Positions 33,856 to 40,923 of a DNA stretch of 41,979 nt are shown here, in pieces. The DNA comes from Treponema sp. GTDB taxonomy: Bacteria > Spirochaetota > Spirochaetia > Treponematales > Treponemataceae. The stretch's first letter is position 1, and each line of letters starts with the position of its first letter. The notes under the pieces were generated by a model. It was not told the DNA's origin, searched no databases, and worked only from the letters and a program-made list of their open reading frames with translations. A program made the position numbers and the translations under genes. Location of the stretch: NCBI GenBank assembly GCA_024696155.1, contig JAILHD010000048.1, forward strand, positions 1-41,979. Reading direction: 5' to 3'.

Positions 33856-35772
33856 ATGGCATTGGAGCTAAAAAAGAGTAAACTTATACAAGTATTTTTA
33901 CTTTCGCTTACTGTTATAATTTTTGTTTTTTCCATGATTGCGTACAGAGTTTCGCTTTCTAAAATCATTAAGAGCATTACCTGGAATTCTCTGGAAGAAA
34001 CAACAAGGCTTTACACTGCCCTTTTTGACCTGAAAATTCAGCAGAATTTCGGCCTTCTGGAATCTATTGCTGATGGATTTTCCTACATCGACACAACAAA
34101 TCAAAAATCTACTACAAGCCTTATTCAGCATTTTTCTAATCAGTCAGACTTTTCTACCCTTTATTTTGCAGACACAGATGGAAATACCTTTGGAAACGAA
34201 GGAAAAAGTTTTGGAAATATTGCAAAAACCGATTACTTCAGGCGCACAATGTTTTCTGCAACAAAAAATATTTCTAGAACTGTAGAACAAGATTCCCGCC
34301 GTATTCCATCTTTTATTTTGTCTGTACCAGTTATTAAAGACGGACAGATTAGCGGAATGGTATGCGGCATTTTGAATCTTTTAAAACTGAATAATACGCT
34401 TGAAACTTATTTTAAAGATTCTAAAGGTTCCTTTATGATTATTGAAGGCAACGGCCATATCATCTTTTCTAATGGAGAAAATAAATCCAGCTACGGAAAC
34501 AACTTCAACATTTTTTTGATTAAAAACAAGAGCTGTAAAGAAGAAGCCTTTTTAAAATACTCAGAAGATTTACGAAATCAGAAAAATGGAGTTATGGACT
34601 TCTTCTATCATTCTAAACGCCGTTTTTGTTCTTATACGCCTCTAAATATGAACAGCTGGTATCTGCTTACAATTATCCATACAGATATGATAGACACTCA
34701 GATGTCTTCTACGCATAAACTTACGGCTTTTCTTGCAAGCATAATGTCGCTGCTTCTGGTGATGAGTATAATTTTGATTCTTATAGCCGAGCGCAAAACA
34801 GAAATTGTTACAAACAGAAATGCAGGTCTTACAAAAATCTACGACAACAGTAAATCAATTGTTCTGGACATTGATTTAGTCACCAGAAATATTTCTTACA
34901 GCGGCGACACAGTCTTTGTTTTTGGAAAAGAAGTTACTCAAAGTGATTTCCAGCAGTTTGCAAAACTTACTAAAAAAATCCATCATGATGACAAGCACGT
35001 CATTGCTGAATTAAAAAAATCAGCCTTCAAACAGATTAGTGAATACACTGCAGAGTTCCGCCTTATGTGTACAGACGGCGAATATTACTGGTTTAGGGTA
35101 AATAATCTTCCTATTTTTGATGATCAGCACAAACCTGTGCGCTGTATGACAACTTTTACAAACGTAAACAAACAGGTACTTAAGGAACAGGAACTTTTGC
35201 ATAAGGCAGAGTTTGACTCTCTTTCCGGCCTTTTGAACAAGGGAAGTTTTGAGCGCAAGGTTGAACAGCAGATTTCTAAAAATGCAAATCAGATTTGTGC
35301 GCTTTTAATAATCGACCTTGATAATTTTAAAATGATTAACGACACATTGGGTCACTCTATGGGAGACGCCGTAATCATAGATGTTGCAAAAAAGATTTCG
35401 CTGATTTTTTCTATCAAAGATATACTTGGACGCATTGGCGGCGATGAATTCTGTGCCTTTATAATTTTTGAAAATAATATGCCGCTTTCAGAATGCATTA
35501 TGCACCTGAATGAAAAGACTTCTGATCTTAATGAAATCTTAAATGAAGCCTATTTTAATGATGATAAATATGTAGAAATTTCTGCCAGCATTGGCATTTC
35601 TATGTTCCCCGAACACGGCACAACCTACACAGAACTTTTTGACAGGGCAGATAACGCCCTCTACAACGTAAAGAAAAACGGCAAGAACAACTATATCATC
35701 TGGAATGAAGATTTACAGCAGGGCTCAGAATCTTCTTATTCGGGGCACAATAATCTTGATAAACTGATTTAG
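33856..35772 (+). CDS. diguanylate cyclase with Cache-like sensor and PAS domain
   Basis: A 638-residue membrane signalling protein that makes cyclic di-GMP. TM1 is at about 11-29. A periplasmic dCache-like domain follows (SNQSDFSTLYFADTDGN, RRIPSFILSVPVIKDGQISG). TM2 is at about 293-313. A PAS domain with a PAC tail sits at about 330-450 (IHHDDKHVIAELKKSAFKQI). The GGDEF domain has EFDSLSGLLNK and the intact GGDEF at 528-532. The inhibitory I-site RxxD expected before it reads SIKD, so product inhibition may be lost. No EAL domain. ATG 33856 was chosen because TM1 follows; an ATG at 33851 is out of frame. No strong ribosome site. Confidence 0.93.
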   Translation: MALELKKSKLIQVFLLSLTVIIFVFSMIAYRVSLSKIIKSITWNSLEETTRLYTALFDLKIQQNFGLLESIADGFSYIDTTNQKSTTSLIQHFSNQSDFSTLYFADTDGNTFGNEGKSFGNIAKTDYFRRTMFSATKNISRTVEQDSRRIPSFILSVPVIKDGQISGMVCGILNLLKLNNTLETYFKDSKGSFMIIEGNGHIIFSNGENKSSYGNNFNIFLIKNKSCKEEAFLKYSEDLRNQKNGVMDFFYHSKRRFCSYTPLNMNSWYLLTIIHTDMIDTQMSSTHKLTAFLASIMSLLLVMSIILILIAERKTEIVTNRNAGLTKIYDNSKSIVLDIDLVTRNISYSGDTVFVFGKEVTQSDFQQFAKLTKKIHHDDKHVIAELKKSAFKQISEYTAEFRLMCTDGEYYWFRVNNLPIFDDQHKPVRCMTTFTNVNKQVLKEQELLHKAEFDSLSGLLNKGSFERKVEQQISKNANQICALLIIDLDNFKMINDTLGHSMGDAVIIDVAKKISLIFSIKDILGRIGGDEFCAFIIFENNMPLSECIMHLNEKTSDLNEILNEAYFNDDKYVEISASIGISMFPEHGTTYTELFDRADNALYNVKKNGKNNYIIWNEDLQQGSESSYSGHNNLDKLI

Positions 35773-35822
35773 AAGCGGTATGTAAATGCATCCGCCTCCG
35801 CGTCAATGCCATCAGCCATCCG

Positions 35823-36416
35823 TCAATCGTCGGTCAATTTTTTCCAGCTCTTTCCATCATAGCTAAAAACCGATGCCTGGCAGTTTTTCTGGAGGCCTTT
35901 TCCCCAGAAGTGTGCCTTATCGTTGCCTTCCAAATAGCACATAAGGCCTTTGTTCAAAGCACCGTGCGCAACAATCATTACACGTTTTTTGTTCTGCCAG
36001 TCTTTTTCTATAACCGACTGAATAAAATCTTTTGTGCGCGCTAAAAGCTCTTCTAAAGATTCACCTTTTGGAGGAGGATTATATTTATCTGGTTCTGTAA
36101 AAAAATAACGGTATGGACTTTCGGGGCAATTCCATTCGGTATAACACACGCCTTCTTTTTCGCCAAAAGAAAGCTCGCGCAAACGCTTGTCACGCACAAT
36201 CGGAATATTTCGATGCCCTCGGATAAGGCAGGCTGTTTCGTAGGCACGGATAAGCGGAGAAGAATAAATTACATCAAAGCTGGTATTATCAAGCTGAATT
36301 CCAAGCTGACCAGCTGCCTCGCGCCCCTGTTCGTTTAATTCAATATCTGTATTGCCCTGAAGTTTTCCTGCGGCATTCCACACCGTAAGTCCGTGACGGA
36401 TTAAATAAAGTTCCAT
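35823..36416 (-). CDS. histidine phosphatase (phosphoglycerate-mutase superfamily)
   Basis: A 197-residue cytosolic phosphatase. It has the LIRHGLTVWN motif with catalytic H8, SSPLIRAYETA, RLRELSFGEKEG and the second histidine in VAHGALNKG. The length and motifs fit the branch that includes GpmB, CobC and broad-specificity phosphatases; there is no cobalamin gene nearby, so alpha-ribazole phosphatase is not favoured. It ends the leftward series begun at murC, 18 bases after the CMP-kinase-like gene. Only a short gap without features (35773-35822) separates it from the convergent cyclase. Confidence 0.88.
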   Translation of the reverse strand: MELYLIRHGLTVWNAAGKLQGNTDIELNEQGREAAGQLGIQLDNTSFDVIYSSPLIRAYETACLIRGHRNIPIVRDKRLRELSFGEKEGVCYTEWNCPESPYRYFFTEPDKYNPPPKGESLEELLARTKDFIQSVIEKDWQNKKRVMIVAHGALNKGLMCYLEGNDKAHFWGKGLQKNCQASVFSYDGKSWKKLTDD

Positions 36417-36434
36417 AAAAATGCCAGCCAGAAC

Positions 36435-36986
36435 CTATTCAGAAATCAGATTTCTTTTCTTGAGTTCAGAAAGAATCAATTCAACAATCTGCTCCGGGTT
36501 ATACTTTGAAGTATCAATAAAAAGGTCTACAAAACCGTATTCATTATTATCGATGTTGTAAAGTTTTTTGTAACGGCGGCTGTCTTCGCTGTCGCGCATT
36601 GAAGTAAAACGCTTAATTTCTTCTAAGTCTCCGCCTTCACGCTCGAATACGCGGTTAGCACGAACTTCATCACTTGCAAAAAGATAAACCTTAAAATCAG
36701 CTTCTTTGAGCATCCAGATAGCAAGCCGACTTCCCAAAACACAGTTTTCAGCCCGTGCAAGTTCAACCTGGTGATTATCTACATACTCATCGTAACTGTC
36801 ATCAGTTTTGGCATTTTCAATTACCTGCGCAAGTGTTAAACCTTTTTCTGCAGCCAGCTGACGGAAGGTATAATTAATAAGTTTTATATTAAGTTTTTGA
36901 GAAAGCAAAGTAGAAACAGTAGTATTTCCACAGCCTGATTTTCCGCTGATAGCGATTCTAAGTTCGTTTGTAATCTTATATGACAT
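36435..36986 (-). CDS. archaeal-type (d)CMP kinase-like protein with unusual P-loop
   Basis: A 183-residue nucleoside-phosphate kinase of the cytidylate kinase 2 / archaeal Cmk type: short, with no long insert. The core follows archaeal Cmk: LGSRLAIWMLKEADFKVYLF, ASDEVRANRVFEREGG, DSEDSRRYKKLYNID and DLFIDTSKYNPEQIVELIL. The P-loop reads GKSGCGNTT (residues 15-23), so the Walker A lysine position holds asparagine (N21); the lysine at position 16 might stand in. It would phosphorylate CMP or dCMP to the diphosphate. It lies between the anti-sigma gene and the phosphatase gene in the same operon. Confidence 0.78.
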   Translation of the reverse strand: MSYKITNELRIAISGKSGCGNTTVSTLLSQKLNIKLINYTFRQLAAEKGLTLAQVIENAKTDDSYDEYVDNHQVELARAENCVLGSRLAIWMLKEADFKVYLFASDEVRANRVFEREGGDLEEIKRFTSMRDSEDSRRYKKLYNIDNNEYGFVDLFIDTSKYNPEQIVELILSELKKRNLISE

Positions 36987-37019
36987 ATTTAAATTCCTAT
37001 AAAAAGATTTTAACGGATT

Positions 37020-37481
37020 TTACATGCTTAATAAATCGGGATTGGAAAATTTATGGGTTTTCTTTACAAAAATATCCAGATTTGAAGCAATAAAAGACAT
37101 TATATAAAATGAAAGCGACAGTCCTGTAAAAGTATTAACGGCAAACTGAATTAAAGGTGCAGTATCCTGAGAAACAATACTCAAAAAGACACAGAAAAAT
37201 AGAATTGCGGCACCACTAAAGCCCCAGCTTCTGAAGGAAACTTTTATAAAATCCTTCTGCTGCTTCATTGCATTATTAACAATGCGTGTTATTTCTTCCG
37301 AGTCAACGTCAATTTTTTGTTTTAAATCTGCACATACAAGTTTTTCTGCCTTAGTAAGCATACGTACTCGTTTTCTGCATTCAGCACAAGTCATAAGATG
37401 TAAAGAAATGTTAACAGGTAACAGTCGATTTTTATCAACGTTGTAAAACTTTTCCATAATGTGACGGCATTTTTCTTTCAT
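37020..37481 (-). CDS. zinc-finger anti-sigma factor, membrane-bound
   Basis: A 153-residue protein with a ZAS-type zinc site H28-x3-C32-x2-C35 (SLHLMTCAECRKR) near the N-terminus. A helical linker follows, then two membrane segments at about 83-103 and 112-132. This is the architecture of anti-sigma factors that hold an ECF sigma factor at the membrane. It starts inside the sigma gene's last codons (ATGA overlap at 37478-37481), the usual sigma/anti-sigma pairing. The periplasmic part is only a few residues, so release is probably not by a periplasmic sensor protease site. Confidence 0.82.
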   Translation of the reverse strand: MKEKCRHIMEKFYNVDKNRLLPVNISLHLMTCAECRKRVRMLTKAEKLVCADLKQKIDVDSEEITRIVNNAMKQQKDFIKVSFRSWGFSGAAILFFCVFLSIVSQDTAPLIQFAVNTFTGLSLSFYIMSFIASNLDIFVKKTHKFSNPDLLSM

Positions 37482-38053
37482 AATAAACCTCCAAGCTTTT
37501 GGCTTAATATCTTTTTTGCCCTGAAAATATTAGATTTTACGGTATTTATAGGAATTCCTGTCATTTCAGAAATTTCTTCCTGATTCATATCAAGATAAAA
37601 AAACATTTTTATACATACAGCATAATTTTCTGGTAAATCCAGAACGGCTTCATTAATTGCCTCTTTTGTAAGGCGTTTTATCTGTTCATTTTCTGGAGTA
37701 TCGTAATAAGAAGGAATAAAATCTTCCTTGTCATCAACAGATTCAAGGGATTTAAATGATTTTTTTAAATTAATGGCTGTGGTAAAGGCAATTCTTGTAA
37801 TCCAGGTAGAAAAAAGACTTTTACCTTTAAATGAATCCAGATTTTTGTAAGTTTTTATAAAAACGTCCTGAACAAAATCTTCGATATCGGGAATATCATT
37901 AAAAAACCTTCTACCCACGGCTTCTACCCGCTTTTTATTTAGCGCTACAAGCTGAGAAAAGGCTTCTGCATTTCCGTTCAGAGACTGGCGGACCAGAGCT
38001 TTATCTTTTTGAAGGCGAATAAAACTCTCGGTCTGCGCTATTTTATTTTTCAT
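37478..38053 (-). CDS. ECF sigma factor (RpoE-like)
   Basis: A 191-residue alternative sigma factor. Region 2 has RFFNDIPDIEDFVQDVFIKTY and FSTWITRIAFTTAINLKK. Region 4 has LPENYAVCIKMFFYLDMNQ and the helix-turn-helix GIPINTVKSNIFRAKKILS. Regions 1.1, 1.2 and 3 are absent, as in ECF factors. The next gene encodes a zinc-finger anti-sigma that overlaps it. The upstream membrane gene overlaps it by 11 bases, so it is expressed from the murC/yicC side of the operon or from a promoter before that membrane gene. Its targets are unknown; envelope stress is the common theme. Confidence 0.93.
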   Translation of the reverse strand: MKNKIAQTESFIRLQKDKALVRQSLNGNAEAFSQLVALNKKRVEAVGRRFFNDIPDIEDFVQDVFIKTYKNLDSFKGKSLFSTWITRIAFTTAINLKKSFKSLESVDDKEDFIPSYYDTPENEQIKRLTKEAINEAVLDLPENYAVCIKMFFYLDMNQEEISEMTGIPINTVKSNIFRAKKILSQKLGGLL

Positions 38054-38378
38054 TCTTCAGGAATTCATAAAAAATAACAAAAACAATGCCAAGAGAAAGA
38101 GGAATTAAACCACCCAAAAGCCCCCAGGTAAGGCCTTTCATGGCATAAAACATTCCAGTAAGAACAATTCCTACAGCAATAAGCGAAAGTCCGCTTAAAA
38201 ATGTAAAAGCTTTCCAGTTAAATTCAAAGGGTGCATAATTCTGATTTTTAATCTGAAGTTTAACTTCACGGTGATGCCATAAAATTGCAAAAAATATAAG
38301 AACAAAAGCCAGCACCAGTGCCACAATTGGAATAATACAGACAATTACCTGAGCCGCAGGCGAAATATGATTTAACAT
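38043..38378 (-). CDS. two- to three-pass membrane protein, unknown function
   Basis: A 111-residue protein with hydrophobic segments at about 8-32, 53-75 and 82-104. I do not recognise it, though its size and position before an ECF sigma gene are seen in envelope-stress operons. ATG 38378 was chosen because GAGAGG lies about 7 bases before it and the first helix begins there; the open frame runs on to 38435 without support. It overlaps the sigma gene by 11 bases. Confidence 0.72.
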   Translation of the reverse strand: MLNHISPAAQVIVCIIPIVALVLAFVLIFFAILWHHREVKLQIKNQNYAPFEFNWKAFTFLSGLSLIAVGIVLTGMFYAMKGLTWGLLGGLIPLSLGIVFVIFYEFLKNEK

Positions 38379-38454
38379 AACAAAACCTCTCTGTAAGATT
38401 AGACAAAGCCTGGGACAAAAAGTTGCATAAATCAAATTCTGTCCCCAAGAGCTT

Positions 38455-39321
38455 TTAAGCCACGTTCTTACTCTGTTCTCTTATATTTTCCAATGAATCT
38501 TTGGCAGTTACAACCATAGCTCCCACCTGGGCAAACTGATTTTTACTACCTATAGTATTAATTTCGCGGTTAGCTTCCTGACACAAAAAATCAAGCTTTT
38601 TACCAGGATAAGGATTATTGTTTATTTCTGCCTTCATTGCAGAAAGATGACTGTGAAGCCGTACAATTTCTTCGTTAATAGTGTATTTTACAAGCATGGC
38701 TGCAGTTTCTGTCATAATACGATTCTGATCAGCCTGCTCTCCCAAAAGCTCATTAAATTTTTTGGTGATAGTTTCTTTAAAGTATTCTTCCATTTTAGGC
38801 TGCCATTCTTTAAAGAAAACTGCACATTTTTCCAGAGCAGTAAGTTTTTCTAAAAGATCCTTTTTAAGGTTTTCGCCTTCACGCTCAGTATCAGAAGAAA
38901 ACTTTTTTAGAGAAGCCTCAAAAACCGGCAGAATCATTGCCTTATACTTTTCCACATCATAACTTTTGTTAGAATTTAAAACTCCAGGCTGAGCAACCAG
39001 AAGAGAAAGAGGAATATCTGACGAATATCCCGTTGCCTCGGCTACTTTTTTGATTGCGGCCAGATAAGATTTTGCAGCCCCTACATCTGCAGAAATTTCT
39101 GCATCACTTTCAAGCTCTTTTACCCGAATAAAAACATCAACCTTTCCACGCACTACTTTTTCTGTAATTCTGGCACGAAAAAAACTTTCCAGTTGATTCA
39201 AATAAGGCGGAAGATTAATTGTCAAATCCAGAAAACGAGAATTTACCGATTTTATTTCTACACTGACTACAGCCTGTTCTGTTGAAACTTCTTCGTAGCC
39301 ATAACCTGTCATACTTACCAT
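38455..39321 (-). CDS. yicC: YicC-family endoribonuclease
   Basis: A 288-residue protein of the YicC family, linked to RNA turnover. It has the conserved N-terminus MVSMTGYGYEE, then VEIKSVNSRFLDLTINLP and the helical C-terminal domain ending in PGKKLDFLCQEANREINTIG. ATG 39321 was chosen because GGAGG is placed 8-12 bases before it and similarity begins there; the frame extends upstream to 39357 without support. It follows murC with a 45-base gap in the same direction. In many bacteria the same protein lies next to gmk, which is not here. Confidence 0.9.
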   Translation of the reverse strand: MVSMTGYGYEEVSTEQAVVSVEIKSVNSRFLDLTINLPPYLNQLESFFRARITEKVVRGKVDVFIRVKELESDAEISADVGAAKSYLAAIKKVAEATGYSSDIPLSLLVAQPGVLNSNKSYDVEKYKAMILPVFEASLKKFSSDTEREGENLKKDLLEKLTALEKCAVFFKEWQPKMEEYFKETITKKFNELLGEQADQNRIMTETAAMLVKYTINEEIVRLHSHLSAMKAEINNNPYPGKKLDFLCQEANREINTIGSKNQFAQVGAMVVTAKDSLENIREQSKNVA

Positions 39322-39366
39322 TTTTAAACCTCCAGATGGGAAAAAACTCCCCCGCAACGCCCTGTT

Positions 39367-40884
39367 TTAATTTAATATTGCTTTTCCAAGACGCCAGTTA
39401 TCTCCAGCTCCCATAGTTACAAACACATAACCATCAGGAAAATCTTTTTCACAAGGCTTTTCAAGTTCAGAGATAACAAAATCTTTTGCATCTAATATTT
39501 CTTCAAAATAATGAACATTTGAATGATTTTTCTTAGCCGCTTCATAAAGAGTTTTACCGGTAATATTAAAATCTGCAATATTTTCCCGGGCAGAAGCATA
39601 AATTTTATGAAGAATAACTTCATCAGCGCTGTCAAAACAGGCAGCAAATTCTTTTAAGAGAGCCTGAGTTCGAGAATAAGTATGACTCATAAAATCCACA
39701 ATGATTTTGCGTCCCTTATAAAATTCCCTGAATCCTGCAAGAGTTGTCTTTACAGCTGTAGGATGATGGCCATAATCATCAATTACAATTACATCATTTC
39801 CTGATTTTGTAGTAAAACGACCAATAATTTCGCTTCTTCGCTTGCCACCTGTAAACTTTAATAGACCTCTTTTTATATTTTCTAGATAATTCTGAGGATT
39901 TTTACCAAAAGTTTTTAAAAGCTGGCAGACAAGTGCAACTGCAGCGGCAGCATCCATTACTTCATGGCGGCCAGGCATAGCGATTGCAAGAGAATCATCA
40001 AAAATAGAAAGAGTAAATTGATTTTTTTCATTGCTTACACCATTAAAAGTAAGCTTAAAATCCCCATTTGCAGATTCTCCGTAAGGAATAAGGCTTAAAT
40101 CCGGGCGTTTTTTAAATGCAATCTGAACAGCATCGCAAGCACCTTTATCATCTGCACAGTAAATTACATCTCCGCCTTCTGGCAGTTTACAGATATAATC
40201 AACAAAAGCAGAACGGATATCTTCATAGGTTGGATAATAATCCTGATGGTCTGGTTCAACGCTTGTAAGAATGATTTTCTGCGGACAAAACGACATAAAA
40301 TGACGCTGATATTCACAGGTTTCGGCAACAAAGATATTACCGCCCAAAGATTCAGTGCCTCCTGCCCCCGCGCCAGCATCCTTTACCAGAGGCGAAGTAT
40401 AAGTACAGGTATTTCCAAAAGAATTAATAATGGAACCTGCAAGAATCTGCGAAGGTAAATCAATTTCTTTTAAAATTGTTCCGGTAAGACCTGTGGTAGA
40501 AGTTTTTCCGTGAACACCGCAAATTCCGCAGGAATATGCACGGCTTGAATACGAGCCTAAAGCCTGGGTATATAAAAGGCATGGAATACCACGGCTAACA
40601 GCTTCTATTAAATCAGGATTTTTATCAGTTTTATATGCAGACGAATAAATTACATACTGAACTTCATCCGTAATGTTTTCTGCACCAAAAGGAAGAGCCT
40701 TAAGCCCCAGTTTTTCAATAATTTCATCAGTATAAAAACGCTCGCTTACATCACTTCCAGTAATAACAGCACCTTTATGAAAAAGAATTTCAACAAGTGC
40801 TGCCATTCCAGTTCCTTTTATACCAACAAAATGAATATGAACACCCGAAAGATTTTCAGGTAAAGAAAGTTCTGAATTAGACAT
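39367..40884 (-). CDS. murC: UDP-N-acetylmuramate--L-alanine ligase
   Basis: Attaches the first amino acid of the peptidoglycan stem peptide. The 505 residues have the N-terminal Rossmann domain with HFVGIKGTGMAALVEIL (about 18-34), the ATP site GVHGKTSTTGLTG near 120, and FVAETCEYQRHF in place of the usual EADESDGSF. The last domain carries IVIDDYGHHPTAVKTTL and FMSHTYSRT. A short glycine-rich insertion (DAGAGAGG) precedes the metal-binding strand. Length and order support MurC, with Mpl as a less likely alternative. The ATG follows TATAAT by exactly six bases with no ribosome site. It heads the operon with yicC and the sigma/anti-sigma genes. Confidence 0.92.
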   Translation of the reverse strand: MSNSELSLPENLSGVHIHFVGIKGTGMAALVEILFHKGAVITGSDVSERFYTDEIIEKLGLKALPFGAENITDEVQYVIYSSAYKTDKNPDLIEAVSRGIPCLLYTQALGSYSSRAYSCGICGVHGKTSTTGLTGTILKEIDLPSQILAGSIINSFGNTCTYTSPLVKDAGAGAGGTESLGGNIFVAETCEYQRHFMSFCPQKIILTSVEPDHQDYYPTYEDIRSAFVDYICKLPEGGDVIYCADDKGACDAVQIAFKKRPDLSLIPYGESANGDFKLTFNGVSNEKNQFTLSIFDDSLAIAMPGRHEVMDAAAAVALVCQLLKTFGKNPQNYLENIKRGLLKFTGGKRRSEIIGRFTTKSGNDVIVIDDYGHHPTAVKTTLAGFREFYKGRKIIVDFMSHTYSRTQALLKEFAACFDSADEVILHKIYASARENIADFNITGKTLYEAAKKNHSNVHYFEEILDAKDFVISELEKPCEKDFPDGYVFVTMGAGDNWRLGKAILN

Positions 40885-40890
40885 AAGTCC

Positions 40891-40896
40891 ATTATA
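40891..40896 (-). promoter_or_regulatory. -10 box TATAAT 6 bases before murC
   Basis: On the minus strand TATAAT (40896 to 40891), six bases (GGACTT), ATG. The expected start site is the A of the ATG itself, so murC would be leaderless. The hexamer 17 bases further up is GTGTAA, a poor -35. Confidence 0.5.
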
Positions 40897-40923
40897 GCTT
40901 TTTGCAAGAGTTTTTACACTATT

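Noticed and set aside
35773-35822. Repeated GTCAAT-like words between the cyclase and phosphatase genes
   Set aside because: Three short imperfect copies with irregular spacing, partly in the phosphatase's last codons; not a repeat array or terminator.
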